Assembly: GCA_018894105.1 (NCBI GenBank)
Contig: CM032123.1
Location: 3,039,001-3,103,000, forward strand
Length of the DNA stretch: 64,000 nt
Direction: 5' to 3'
Source of the DNA: Jacaranda mimosifolia
Taxonomy: Eukaryota > Streptophyta > Magnoliopsida > Lamiales > Bignoniaceae
Shown here: piece by piece, positions 1-10,849 of the stretch
Layout: every line of letters starts with the position of its first letter
Position numbering within the stretch: position 1 is the stretch's first letter
Made by a program: the position numbers and the translations under genes
The notes under the pieces: model-generated
Database searches by the model: none
Told to the model about the DNA's origin: nothing
What the model saw: the letters and a program-made list of their open reading frames with translations, nothing else

Positions 1-1955
1 TGGATGATCTGGAGGTTTTGATTAAGAGATTGAAAACAAAACAGTTGAAGGATGGGAAGATAAAGAATGATAATTCAGATGTTTTCTCAGATCCTGGATG
101 GTCTAGGGAGCTTGGCCCGTCGAGTGAGATTTCAGACAAGAGAGTGATTTGGGATGAGTCAGGGCCTGATTACGCAGCTTTTGTGAAAGAGTTGGGGGTT
201 TTGAGGTCGAGGGCCGATAGGGCACGGTCGAGAGCTGAGGCTTTCGATGGACAAATGGCCATCGGTCGTGTGTTATACGAGCATTATCTATTTAAGGAGG
301 CTTTGGTGAGTTTTAAGAGGGCTTGTGAATTGACGCCATTTGATGTGAAGCCACACTTTAGAGCTGGGAATTGTTGGTATGTGCTTGGGAATCATAGTGA
401 GGCCAAAGGGGAGTTTCTGCTTGCATTAGAGGCAGCAGAGGCTGGTGGGAATCAGTGGGCGTATTTATTGCCTCAGATTCATGTAAACTTGGGGATCGCA
501 CTTGAAGGTGAAGGTATGGTTCTTAGTGCTTGTGAGCATTATAGGGAAGCTGCTATTTTGTGTCCCACTCATTTTAGAGCTTTGAAGCTTTTGGGCAGTG
601 CTCTTTTTGGTGTTGGGGAGTATAAGGCGGCCGTGAAGGCCTTAGAGGAGGCCATTTATATGAAGAACGATTATGCAGATGCACATTGTGATTTGGCTTC
701 TGCTTTACATGCTATGAGTGATGATGAAAATGCAATCAAGGAGTTTCAGAAGGCAATTGATCTAAAACCTGGCCATGTGGATGCTTTGTACAATTTGGGA
801 GGGCTATATATGGATATGGGTAGGTATCAGAGGGCTTCGGAGATGTATACTAGGGTCTTGGGCGTGTGGCCAAACCATTGGCGGGCACAGCTAAATAAGG
901 CTGTCTCTTTGTTAGGAGCTGGAGAAACTGAGGAAGCTAAGAAGGCTTTGAAAGAAGCTTTGAAAATGACAAACAGGGTGGAATTACATGATGCTATATC
1001 ACACTTGAAGCAACTTCAGAAGAGGAAGTTGAGGGGGAATGGGAATGGTAATGGTGAGGCGGCCTTCATTACTGTGGAGCCCTCAAAATTTAAGGTTGTG
1101 GGTGAGAAAACGACATTAAGGCCAGAACTAGCTATTGCGCTTGATATTAGAGCCTTTCAGAGGATCACTAGATTGAACCGGTGTGAGGTTGAACTAATAA
1201 AGAAGGAAATGAGTGAAGGAGATGCGCCAATCTCCTATTCAGGGAGCGGTGTGCCTGAAAAGTCAATACGCAAGGCTTCCTTGGAAGGAATTCTTCGCAA
1301 GTTAGTTAGTTTCTTGAAACCCGAAACTTTTGTAGGAGCCGTCAAAGCTATAAACCAGAAAATCCTGTGTTTGTTGGATGACTCTGAGTCAGGCCGGGTA
1401 GATTTAGGCATGTTTTTTGCTGTCCTTGCCCCACTCTGCGGTGGCTCTGCAGATAAACGGAAGCAGATTGCATATGATGCACTCTTATGGCGACCTGTGA
1501 ATGAAGGTAATACACAGATAAAGAAGGCTGACGCCCAGAGATACATCAAACTCTTGAGGGCCATCTACATTCCTTCCCATGGGATCAGTGAAATGCTGGA
1601 AATGCATGGAGAAACAGATAACTCCTTGGTTTCCTTGCAAGAGTTTGTTGCCATGTTTGATGATCCAGAATGGGGCTTTAGCATTATGTCTATTTTGTTG
1701 AAGCTTGAAACCGGGGATAGGAGCCGGCATGGCAGCCATGTTTGTGCTACTTGTCGCTATCCCATCATCGGTTCTCGTTTCAAGGAGATGAAATCTCACT
1801 TTAGCTTGTGCAGTCAATGTTACTGTGAAGGAAAAGTGCCTTCTTCTTGCAAGCAGGAAGAGTACAGATTCAAAGAATATGCAAATGAGGCAGAAGCTGT
1901 GAAAGATAAATGCTTGTGGTTTGGTTCTAAAGGCTCCTCTCCTGGTGGCTCTTAG
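1..1955 (+). CDS. TPR protein of the plant calcium-binding tetratricopeptide family, 3' part
   Basis: The frame is open from base 3 with no in-frame start before the window edge, so this is the C-terminal ~650 residues of a longer protein; it stops with TAG at 1953-1955. Helical TPR units fill roughly residues 80-330 of the visible part (for example ALVSFKRACELTP, AIKEFQKAIDLKPGH, ALYNLGGLYMDMGRYQRA). A low-complexity GNGNGNGE linker follows. Near residue 460 is DDSESGRVDLGMFF, which resembles a degenerate EF-hand. The C-terminus carries cysteine pairs (CATC, CSQC) like a small zinc-binding module. This arrangement resembles Arabidopsis At1g05150/At2g32450, which have an N-terminal EF-hand (expected upstream of the window). 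No intron is seen. Function is inferred only: TPR scaffold, possibly Ca2+-responsive. Confidence 0.85.
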   Translation, partial: DDLEVLIKRLKTKQLKDGKIKNDNSDVFSDPGWSRELGPSSEISDKRVIWDESGPDYAAFVKELGVLRSRADRARSRAEAFDGQMAIGRVLYEHYLFKEALVSFKRACELTPFDVKPHFRAGNCWYVLGNHSEAKGEFLLALEAAEAGGNQWAYLLPQIHVNLGIALEGEGMVLSACEHYREAAILCPTHFRALKLLGSALFGVGEYKAAVKALEEAIYMKNDYADAHCDLASALHAMSDDENAIKEFQKAIDLKPGHVDALYNLGGLYMDMGRYQRASEMYTRVLGVWPNHWRAQLNKAVSLLGAGETEEAKKALKEALKMTNRVELHDAISHLKQLQKRKLRGNGNGNGEAAFITVEPSKFKVVGEKTTLRPELAIALDIRAFQRITRLNRCEVELIKKEMSEGDAPISYSGSGVPEKSIRKASLEGILRKLVSFLKPETFVGAVKAINQKILCLLDDSESGRVDLGMFFAVLAPLCGGSADKRKQIAYDALLWRPVNEGNTQIKKADAQRYIKLLRAIYIPSHGISEMLEMHGETDNSLVSLQEFVAMFDDPEWGFSIMSILLKLETGDRSRHGSHVCATCRYPIIGSRFKEMKSHFSLCSQCYCEGKVPSSCKQEEYRFKEYANEAEAVKDKCLWFGSKGSSPGGS

Positions 1956-3044
1956 CTTTTCATGTGCAAATCTTTTGGTTGATCTTTTAATGTGTCCCAA
2001 TTAATTTTAGCTGTTCAGTGTGTGAATTATATAACATGTGGAATGTGTTTTAGGAGGCTTTATGTGCCTTGTACAATAAATCCTTTCAAGTCTTGACCTT
2101 GAATTCTTTGTTTTTTTTCCCACAGTAGAGGGTTGTCCATTGTTGTTGCATTGTTGCTTTTCTCTGACTGCTCACTAGGTATTTGAGCCCATCTGTCATC
2201 AGTGTAAATTTGTTATTAATTTAGTAAGTTTGTATGATTTATCTATTTTTCTACCAACTGTTTGGTTTGATTTTTTGTGCTTGCATCCATTGGTTTGGGA
2301 TAATTAAAATCATAATTTCAGAAATGATCTGAATGTCTTTCTTCACCCAAACTTTGGCCCACTCAGGTTCTCTTCCCTTTCAAGCTCAATCTTGTTTCTT
2401 CCAAGTTCCAAGTTACCATTATGAAAGTTGATGGTTCTGATTTTGAATCTTAGATAGTTTCTCAAAAGGACTATTAACCATGTTGAGTGTGGATTCATGA
2501 ATTGAATGCCAATCAATTGAATATGATACTCTCTATGTCAAAAATAAAGGGGTATATTTTGACTCTAGCTTGAAAGTAAGGTTATGGTCGTCGGTCACCG
2601 ATACTTTCTCGACACTATTAAATTTAAAAATCTACTAGTTATTTTTTTTAAGTTGGCATAATATAGAAAAAGAACGTTAAGAAATGACTAACACCTATTA
2701 TTTTTTGGAACCTTTATTGAATATAGTATTCAAAAGTTCAATATATCTCCTTTTTTAGAGCGTGTAAAGGGAAAGAACGATCACTTTTTGGTATTTTTTT
2801 ACTTGAATTGTTAATCATCAGTGCTCCCATGACATGAAATATGTCCTTATGAATGCCATTATTATGGTTATATCATGCTCCAAACATGAACCTAAACACC
2901 AATATATATCAAGCTCAAACTTGTGCAAAACCTAAACTTCATTGTATATGAAAGACACACAAAATTATGGGATTTGATTGCTAAAGAAATTATGCCTACA
3001 CCCACAAAAGGGAAATCTTTCAAACCCTAAAATCACATCCAATC
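1956..3044. other. Intergenic: 3' flank of TPR gene and upstream region of small peptide gene
   Basis: No reading frame of note. The first ~150 bases are probably the TPR gene 3' UTR, with an AATAAA at 2076-2081. An AT-rich TATATAT stretch at about 2902-2909 lies ~140 bases before the ATG of the next gene and could act as a TATA element; that is weak evidence. Confidence 0.4.
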
Positions 3045-3332
3045 ATGCCAAATTTAGAGGTGAGGACAGTCAGGCAGAGCCCTTCCATGGTCTTGATGCT
3101 TCTGCTGGTGACTATGTTTGCAATTGTGGAAGGATTTTTACCTGCTAAACCACCTTCGTCGTCCCTGCAACTTCTCCAACTCCAACACCCGGTGGCGGTG
3201 GAGGAGCAGCCGGAGGCGGCGGCTCAACCTCTGACGGAGGAGGACTATGCAGTATGGAATCCGGCGCCATACTTTGGCTGTGGAGGCGATGGAGCTCCCA
3301 TTCCTCATCCAAAAGCGGCGCTTGGTTGCTGA
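3045..3332 (+). CDS. Small secreted peptide precursor, unrecognised family
   Basis: A single uninterrupted 95-codon frame starting ATG. Residues ~15-30 (MVLMLLLVTMFAIVEG) form a signal-peptide-like hydrophobic core. A Pro/Gln/Glu/Ala-rich spacer follows, then a distinctive tail starting EEDYAVWNPAPYFGCG and containing APIPHP. It contains two cysteines. The start is uncertain: the second ATG, 14 codons later, gives a tighter signal peptide. An acidic run directly before an Asp-Tyr is the usual context for tyrosine sulfation in plant peptide hormones, and Pro-rich termini are common in such peptides, so a processed signalling peptide is plausible but unproven. Base composition is far more GC-rich than the flanks, which supports a real gene. 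I do not recognise the family. Confidence 0.6.
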   Translation: MPNLEVRTVRQSPSMVLMLLLVTMFAIVEGFLPAKPPSSSLQLLQLQHPVAVEEQPEAAAQPLTEEDYAVWNPAPYFGCGGDGAPIPHPKAALGC

Positions 3333-3599
3333 ACTTTTAACTTCCATGGTTGGTTTATCAATTAATACAATTTATTCCTTTTTTCTTTATTATTTTCACT
3401 TGTGATTAAATGATGGAATAAATGCTTTTTATGCATAAAGCAAGAAAAACGTTTCCGGGGCTGCAGAATTTGGAAATCAACTTAAACTTATTCTTCTAGC
3501 TGCAGTATCATAGATGAATGTCGAGGCATTTATGCAAATTTTCGCTTGAATCAGAATGAAAAGTAGAATTCGGAAACAAGAAAATTTTGAAAATTCCAC

Positions 3600-3824
3600 T
3601 CAATCAGACCTTAACATCGTGGGACGGACCATCGGTAGTTCCTGAACTCTTGCAAATGCATCAAATAATTGTTGCCGATCGTCCCGAAACCCTAGCTCCA
3701 AAATCTCCCTCCGTATGTTGTCCGGAGGGGATGCAGTCGGATAAGCATCGTAAAAGAAGGATTCGAGCGTGCAGAGGTTGTTGTCGAGCCGGTCGCCGCC
3801 CGCCGGTGGCTTAGAGCTCGTCTG
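3600..3824 (-). other. Protein-like reading frame, candidate terminal exon or gene relic
   Basis: On the minus strand a 75-codon frame runs from 3824 to a TGA at 3602-3600. It has no ATG at its start but is preceded by a pyrimidine-rich tract ending CATATGCCATCAG, which is a credible 3' splice site at 3825. The composition is protein-like and GC-rich compared with its surroundings; short stretches are TLESFFYDAYPTASPP and EILELGFRDDRQQLFDAF. The frame also stays open upstream into the tRNA gene. I find no upstream exon in the following AT-rich 2 kb, so it may be a relic, a fragment captured by a transposon, or the last exon of an unrecognised gene. No family recognised. Confidence 0.35.
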
Positions 3825-3882
3825 CTGATGGCATATGAGATTGAGAAAAATGGGGAAAAAAAGGGCATAAACAAAACAAAAA

Positions 3883-3955
3883 TTCCGTTGCCGGGACTCG
3901 AACCCGGGTCTCTCGGGTGAGAGCCGAGTATCCTAACCAACTAGACTACAACGGA
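3883..3955 (-). tRNA. tRNA-Glu(CTC): tRNA-Glu (anticodon CTC)
   Basis: Read on the minus strand, the 73-base sequence folds as a cloverleaf. The acceptor stem TCCGTTG pairs with CAACGGA. The D loop contains AGTTGG. The anticodon stem CTCGG/CCGAG encloses CTCTCAC with anticodon CTC at 3921-3919. The T arm is CCCGGGTTCGAGTCCCGG. It has no intron and no encoded CCA, as expected for a nuclear gene. A run of T (RNA sense) lies immediately downstream and is suitable for pol III termination. Confidence 0.95.
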
Positions 3956-4070
3956 ATGTTATTCTGCACTAGTACATTTCATTACTTAATACATTTGCAA
4001 TTGAGTTGACCAAAACCGCAATGGCTGCTTAATATCTCTGCTTTAAAATTTTCTCCAGTTCACCTTGAAC

Positions 4071-4197
4071 ATTTTTTTTTTTTTTTTTTTAATTTATACA
4101 CAAGCACATTCAGAGTTCGTTAGAACTTAAACTCCTGAGTTCCCATATTATATGAGAAATTTATATCGTTGGACTACATGCCACTCAATCTAGCTCT
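4071..4197 (-). mobile_element. tRNA-derived SINE copy 1
   Basis: In minus orientation it reads GAGTGGCATGTAGTCCAACG..ATAAA, then a GGAGTTTAAGTTCTAACGAACTC segment and an A-rich tail (the T run at 4071-4090). The head and middle match the layout of pol III A and B boxes and match the other copies at 19381, 21980, 52253 and 55702. Confidence 0.55.
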
Positions 4198-5860
4198 CAA
4201 TTTACTTAAACTTGATTTTAACACTTTTATAGCAATATTTGTAAGCTATATTTCATTTTATTAATTTTCACTGGGGAGGGGGAAAAAATAGTTCTTTCTA
4301 CATAACAATGCAAGAAAATCTCATTTTCTAGTTCCAAACTTCCAGTATTTATATTTCACTATTTTGGCATTATTTCAATTGTTTTTGAAGAAATTTTTCG
4401 GGGAAACTTATTTTGGGAATAGTGTAATGAAAAACATGTGGAAATGAAAATTAATTTAAATAAGTTGTCAAAACAATTTATATGATGTATTTTCAAAAAA
4501 ATGTATTTGAATGAACCATTTTCGAATAAGTATTTTCAATTGCAGATGTCATTTTATTTATATAGTTGTGTTACGTAAAGTTTTTATAGTATTAAATATT
4601 ATAGTTATATTATTATTATGGTTGAGATAGATATATGTATATTAAAATAATAAGTAGAAGATATAAATATACGTATTTATTTATTTTTGTAACTATTGAA
4701 ATATAATATATTTATATATATAATTGATATAGTAATTGGAATTTTAAATAAAATGAAAGAAGAGTTGGAAAGCAAAATTTTATTTTGAAATGTTTTGAGA
4801 AAATAAAATTACCATTATCTGAAAACGCAATTGCTAATAAAAACTAGGTCAAAAATGCATTTCAAAAAATAACACTGCAATTTTCAAGAAAATAGCAACA
4901 TAGGAAATTTTCATTAAAATATATAATTGTCTCATGCCTCTAAATATAATGCACTTGATAAAGAGAAATACTCACGTTGTGGTTTGTCGGACATGGCTTG
5001 ATAATACAAAATCCAATTATTTCATCTTTGTATCTAAATAAAAGATTGATAAAATACATACATATCCAAAATGTGTAATTCCAGTCACCAAACACAGTAT
5101 TATATTATTTTCAGCAATATAATCCTACCATATCATTATAACTTTATCAATTCTATCTATATATCCAAACGTACCCTCAAGAAAATAAGAAATTTGAAAC
5201 AAGAGTTCAGATTTAATTTTTAAAAAGTTAAAATTCACAAAAAAATTCATCCAATAAATTTTATTTCAATAGATGTATTTTAATTTTAATTATATTTATA
5301 TATCTTACTTATACAATGGTTCGTTATTCTTTAATTTTATGTTATACTATTATAATAACAAAATTTATTTAGCCTTATTAATATATCATAAATAATTAGT
5401 TAAATTAGTACTTGAAATAAAGAGTATATCCATCATCATAGAAATATTAGATGAATAATTAGACAAAGTCTATCTAACATATACTAATCAATATTCTTTT
5501 AAAAAAAATTTATATTAATTATGAAGCCTACTTAAACTTATAATTTATACTATTAATAAAGTACGTATCCTTTTTTGATGGGTTTTGATGACTTATTTAA
5601 AAATGCTTTTACTTCTTTCATTAATTCTAAAAATTAGAAATTATAAATAACTTTTGTTTATGACTCATTTATTTTATATCTATAATTATAATTTTGTTAT
5701 AATTTTTTAATTTTTATTTATGAAAAAATTTAAAAGAATATATTAAATTATTAAAATAAATTTATATTATATAAAATTAAATATTATTATTATATTAAAA
5801 ATTATAAAATTTTAATACATACATCGTATCACTTGAACATTATTTACAAATCTAAGGTAT
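4198..5860. other. AT-rich intergenic DNA
   Basis: Very AT-rich with no reading frame, RNA gene or clear terminal repeats that I can support. It is upstream of the zinc-knuckle gene leader. Confidence 0.5.
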
Positions 5861-5867
5861 TAATTAA

Positions 5868-6870
5868 ATATTTGCGGTCCGCAAGTTCCATTGGCACAGC
5901 GGCGGGTTTTATTCGGACCAGAGGGAAATATCTCCATATTGGTCTGAAGGCGAAGCTTCATCGGAGAGCTGTCCCCCGAAGCACAGGTCTGTGCAATTTG
6001 ACCTTCGAAATTCTTTAATTCATTATTGGATCCTATACTCTTTCTCTCCGTTTAGGCAATATGCTTCTACATACAATGTTCATCGTTTTTCTTTTGCCAG
6101 TAAATTCTTACAATCATTACGGAATCTGGTTAATTATCCTTACAGCTCCATGATTGGTTCAATGCGATTCAATTGACATCCTGCAATTTATTTTTCTTTT
6201 AGTAAACACGACGACGCTGGTTTTAGCCATTGGGTTCCATTATTGCTCAATTTATTTGGATCTGTTTGTGGGCTTACCTTTTAGGGTTTGTATTCGTTAA
6301 TTATCCTTTTTTTTTATTTGATTTCTGCATAAATTATGTACTCATGTTGGTTTTTCATGTTCTTTTGTTAGAACCTTATGTTTGGTATTCTAAATATAGG
6401 AAAGGATTTGATAATGCAATTGAAAGATACGCGTGGGTTGTTTTGAGTTTCTTTTGCTTGCCATGGTGACAAATGGGATAATCATTACTAGTGCAAAGAT
6501 GAATATCTGGCGAAGTGTGTCTTGCCTATCTTGTGTAGTTTACTTTAATGTCAGCGCATGCATTATGTGCCAATGGGTTTTGGGATTTTTCATGTGGCCA
6601 CTCTATGATTATTTTAGGAAGGATGAGCATTTGGAATGTATGCAAAGTTTGTGTGCCTCTATAGATGTGGGATACAGATTTTTACAGTCAGGTGGTTTGT
6701 AAGGATTAAAAAAGATATTTGAATTTGGTGTTTGCACTGAAGATAAAAGTGGGCATGAGGTGGATTGATGGACACTGTTTTAGATTACATGGTTGGGCAG
6801 GGAATGTGCAGAAGCTGTGCTAGTGGTGTGCTGGTGAATTGGGGTTATAAAGTTTGAAGTGAGTGTAAAT
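5868..6870 (+). promoter_or_regulatory. Probable 5' leader / leader intron of zinc-knuckle gene
   Basis: Composition changes abruptly at ~5870 from AT-rich DNA to mixed sequence (bases ~5875-6000 are GC-richer), and this continues to the ATG at 6871. Reading frames here (6230-6702) look like intron translations. A leader exon ending near AGCACAG|GTCTG at about 5985 with a long leader intron is possible, but I cannot fix the boundaries. Confidence 0.35.
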
Positions 6871-8441
6871 ATGAGTACTCACAGCAGAAGCAGGAGCAGG
6901 AGTTGGAGTAGAAGCCGAAGCAGGAGCCCAAGGGGTCATAGGATTCAGTCTGAACGCACTTCTTATCATGATGCTCCTCGTCGGAGGGAGGGACGTCAGG
7001 GTTTCAGGTTATTTTGTTCGATTGTTTCTGGTTTTTTTGTCTCCTCAAACATCACTTCTTAATGCATAACTTTCTGAAGAACTACTGAACTAGGAACTAA
7101 AACCTGAGTTATGTGCAGCACTTCATATGTTTTATGTATCTGCTAGAGTATCTTTTCACTGTGCTCACTTAATATGCTTCATACAAAGAACTGGCTCAAT
7201 GGAATGTGGTGAAGAAAACCTAGCAATGAAGAAAATGATCTTTCTAGAGCAGATGTAAACTATTCTTTTTCAGCACTTTTGGATAGCAGGAATCAGAATA
7301 AGATTTGACTGCTTGGATGTCTTAACCATGTCTACATTGATTTGTAATTCTTCATATTTCTAAATGCATTACCAAAGAAATCTAAATATTTGCTCTGATT
7401 CCTTAACTGGTAGGCTGTTTACTGTACTAAATCCTCCACTTGATCATCAACAGGGGAGGAAAAAGAAAAAAAAAAAAAAAAAAAAAAAAAGAAAGAAAGA
7501 AAGAAAGAAAAAGTAACCAAAGGAAGATGAGAAAAGTTATAGCTCTCTATATACCAATCCAAGAACTGCTGTAACATAGTTGCTTAGAACTGGTGGTACT
7601 GGGAGTACTTATCTGGCATTTTGATGAGCGAATCATGAGTTGTAGGTCCTGAGAGTTCAACACATCCTGTTGGACTTTGCTTCTTATTCATCATCGTCGA
7701 ATTTGCTTTGCAGCCAAAACAACTTGTGCAACAATTGCAAACGGCCAGGTCACTTTGCCAGAGAATGCCCTAATGTGGCTGTCTGTAACAACTGTGGTCT
7801 CCCTGGGTAAGGAATGTTTTACATCACTGCCAAGTCTTTTCATGCCAAATAATATCTGTTCTTCATTTCAACATGTATTTGAATATATCATAATATCACA
7901 ATTTTCTAGGCACATTGCATCAGAGTGTACTTCAAAGGCTCTATGTTGGAATTGCCGGGAACCAGGGCACACAGCCAGCAATTGTCCCAATGAAGGCCTC
8001 TGCCATTCATGTGGGAAGTCTGGTCATCGAGCCAGGGACTGCCCGAATCCTGAGCTGCCACCTGGGGACTTGAGGTTGTGCAACAATTGTTTTAAGGCGG
8101 GTCATTTGGCAGCTGATTGCACAAATGATAAGGCATGCAAAAACTGTAGAAAGACAGGTCATATTGCTCGTGATTGCCAAAATGATCCTGTTTGCAACGT
8201 GTGTAACATCTCAGGCCATGTGGCCAGGCAATGTCCAAAAGGTGATCTGCTTGGAGAGAGGGGTGGTGGGAGCCGTTATGGTGGTCATAGAGACATGGTT
8301 TGCCGGAACTGCAACCAGTTTGGTCACATGAGCAGGGAGTGCATGGAGATGGTTATCTGCCGAAATTGTGGTGGTCGAGGTCACATGGCATTTGAGTGCC
8401 CCTCTGGAAGATTTATTGACCGGTGGCCACGTAGGTACTAA
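6871..8441 (+). CDS. RS-rich CCHC zinc-knuckle protein (GIS2/HEXBP-like)
   Basis: Three exons: 6871-7007, 7714-7806 and 7910-8441, giving 253 residues. Splice sites are CAG|GTTATT..TTTGCAG|CC and GG|GTAAGG..TTCTAG|GC, and the frame is kept at both. The N-terminus is an Arg-Ser repeat ([19 protein letters not shown]) as in SR-type RNA-binding proteins. The rest holds nine CX2CX4HX4C knuckles, including [36 protein letters not shown] and CRNCGGRGH, ending [11 protein letters not shown]. This matches plant proteins annotated as zinc finger protein GIS2 or DNA-binding protein HEXBP. CCHC knuckles bind single-stranded RNA or DNA, so a nuclear or RNP role is likely. An in-frame GTG upstream (6859) is not needed; ATG 6871 gives the family-like N-terminus. 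Confidence 0.93.
7455..7511. repeat. A-rich run and (GAAA)n microsatellite in intron 1
   Basis: A run of A grading into AAAG/GAAA repeats, located inside intron 1 of the zinc-knuckle gene. Confidence 0.8.
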
Positions 8442-10328
8442 ATTTATCAATTACTGGAGCTGTAAAATAAAAAAAACACAGGGTATTGCTTAATTCAAAT
8501 GTCTGATTAGGAGTTGATGTTGGTGATTTGGGGGAGAAGTTAGGCATGTCATTTTTTGTGGCAAATATGCTATTTCAGAATCTCTCTGGTATGCTGTTGG
8601 ATGAGTTGCCTTTAAGAACTTCACCCTGTATAATCTTGATGTAAGACACGAATGGACTAGGGGCTTTGTAAGTCTCTTAGAGCTTTGATTTTGCAAGTTG
8701 TGAATTCTTGTTAAACATTTTTATTCGAGAAAGTATTTTCTCACCTATGCTACAATTCCTGATACCAATAAAGAGCAATTTATGAGTTTCGAGCGGATAT
8801 AGGTGAATAGCAATCTAATAATGCTGCTCTTTTGGGAGAAAAAGCACTGGTGCTTTATGTTGAAATATGGCTTTATATACTGACTTTATCAGTTGGTATA
8901 ATGCTAGTGGCGTAGCATAGCAATAGTTGCTTCAAACTAGGGCTTCTGGAAATATCAAAGAGAGTGATAAGTACTCTTTTGTAACATATCTATACAATTG
9001 GTTGTTGGTAGTTTAACCAGTCACTCTTCTTATGTACTCTTTTTTATGCTAAAGAGTTTGTCTTAGTATTTCAAGTTTTAATGCCCTATTGTTGGTTGAT
9101 GCTATAATTGTTTGATGTACTAGTAAGATGTGGTATATAGCACTTTGATTTTTAGAAAGGGACATGCCTCGTCATGCCTGCGTACTAATCCTTAAGAGGT
9201 GGAGAAAATAAAGATTCACTTTTTGCTATGGTTTAGAAATATAATTGTTGATGGTCTATCAAAATTGTTAAATGTAGTTTGGGATAATTAAACAATTTAT
9301 GGTGATTATGTTTGCTTCAGTGTCAATTTGCATCATTTCCTGGGGAGCATGAGAAGTCATTGATGAATATAAGAAGCTCATGTTCCAAAAAAGTTAATGA
9401 TTAAGCATACTAGACCTTTTTTGCCTTTCTAAGCCATCGTATTGCATGTACCATAAAATAACTAGGGTTGTTTGCTAGCTTGTAAGTCGTCGAAGTAAGG
9501 AATACAAACTCCAGGTGAGCATTTATTGTTGCCCAATATAGATTAAATTTTAGATATTTTCCATGGTTTGGTTTGCTAACTTCAGCAGCATCAAATCATG
9601 AGAGTAATTTTTTTAGCAATGAATCTGAACATCTGTGTAGGCAAGAACGTTGGAACTAATCTTGGTTGACCCTCTAATTTCACCTAAGTTCCACAATATT
9701 GTGGAGTGCTGACACTGTGGCCATTTGGACATGAAAGTTGAAGTTCAAAGATTTTGTAATTGACCATGAATTGCCTATCAGCTGAATTGAAGACTGTTAT
9801 TTCTGTTGTTTAGATGGAGATAGAAAAACATTTTCATTAAGGGCCAGGCTAGGAAAATACTTACAGATCCTGATGCTAATACAAAACAGATTGGCTGAAG
9901 CCGGAAGGAACAGAAAATAGGGAAAAAGAAGTATTAGGAAAAGCAGAAACAGATCGTGAGCATGATATGCTCTTAACAACTTACAATTGCTGCATTGATT
10001 GTATCTTGAGATTTTTAAATTTTCGATGGTAGATTTGGTTGCTCTCTCTGTAGAAATCGTTCTTTTCTTGCAAGCATAAACTGTTGCAATTGCATGTAGG
10101 TGGGGACAAAAGTGAAACCAAAGAAATCTCTATACCTCATCCCACTGTGATTTTCTTCTTCTTGTTTTTGTTAGTTGCTGTTAGCTTCCATATTACTGAA
10201 CAAAGGGTGGCCATAATCTAACTCCATATGTTATTTTAAAGTTTTATTTTATGTTTCCTTCCTTTGTGGAGAAATATGCTATAAATTGGTCATACAGTTG
10301 TGGAAATCTCATGAGGCAGAATTTGTCA
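8442..10328. other. 3' flank of zinc-knuckle gene and intergenic DNA
   Basis: Mixed-composition, non-coding sequence. No convincing reading frame or repeat with terminal structure. The first few hundred bases probably include the 3' UTR of the upstream gene. Confidence 0.4.
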
Positions 10329-10849
10329 ATGGAGAGGAGACTGGGAAAAAGCTTGTGGTTGGTTCTGTTCTTTGCTTTGTTGATAGTTAGATTGAGAGGT
10401 GAAGAAAATAATGGCATTGTTAAAGGTGACAATAATGCCACTTCTTTGACCAAGGTCGAGCTGCCACAAGCAAGTGATGAGAATGTGGGAAAAAGTAAAA
10501 AACTAACAACAAAGTAGATGTGAACAACAAAAGAAGGAACAATGGAGGAGGTGGATTTGCATGGGGTTGGGGTAGCGGCGGCGGCGGGAGAGGTGCCACC
10601 GGTGGGCGTGGAGGATGGGGGTGGGGATGGGGTGGTGGTGGTGGTGTCTCTTGGCAATGGAATTGCAGAAGAGGTCACCATTTGTCCAAGAAGAGATGTT
10701 TCCAAAATGAGGACTACAAGATGGGGGAATTTGCTCAATGCATGGCCAGGGGAAGATGCATGGGTATGAGGTTGGATTGTCCACTACACTGTGGAGGCCC
10801 TTGTTTCTATGAATGCAGGCACATGTGCAAAGCTCATTGCACACACTAA
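10329..10849 (+). CDS. Secreted glycine-rich, cysteine-rich protein; frame interrupted
   Basis: ATG 10329 begins a clear signal peptide (MERRLGKSLWLVLFFALL..) in one frame, ending at TAG 10515-10517. The adjoining frame carries a Gly/Trp-rich stretch (GFAWGWGSGGGGRG.., ~40 residues) then a ten-cysteine tail: CRRGHH, KRCF, FAQCMARGRCMG, DCPLHCGGPCFYECRHMCKAHC. The two halves are plainly one gene. They can be joined in two ways: one base is missing in the A run at 10497-10502, or an 89-base intron at 10426-10514 (AAAG|GTGACA..ACAAAG|TAG) is removed, which also restores frame. The putative intron lacks a pyrimidine tract and is not U-rich, so an indel is at least as likely. The protein resembles plant apoplastic glycine-rich cell-wall proteins with a Cys-rich end; role unknown. 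A longer start at 10251 is possible but less signal-like. Confidence 0.6.

Noticed and set aside
1235..2000. Minus-strand reading frames of 109 and 171 codons
   Set aside because: They lie antisense to the TPR coding sequence and have no family resemblance; shadows of the real gene.
3692..3940. Minus-strand 82-codon frame with ATG
   Set aside because: It runs through the tRNA-Glu gene and is in a different frame from the more protein-like one at 3600-3824.
5833..6702. Several + strand frames of 60-90 codons rich in Phe/Tyr/Cys
   Set aside because: Translations of the T-rich leader or leader intron of the zinc-knuckle gene; no motif or homology.
10244..10844. Minus-strand frames of 113 and 164 codons
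   Set aside because: Antisense to the Gly/Cys-rich gene; Thr/Pro and His runs are the reverse of GGT/GGC repeats.
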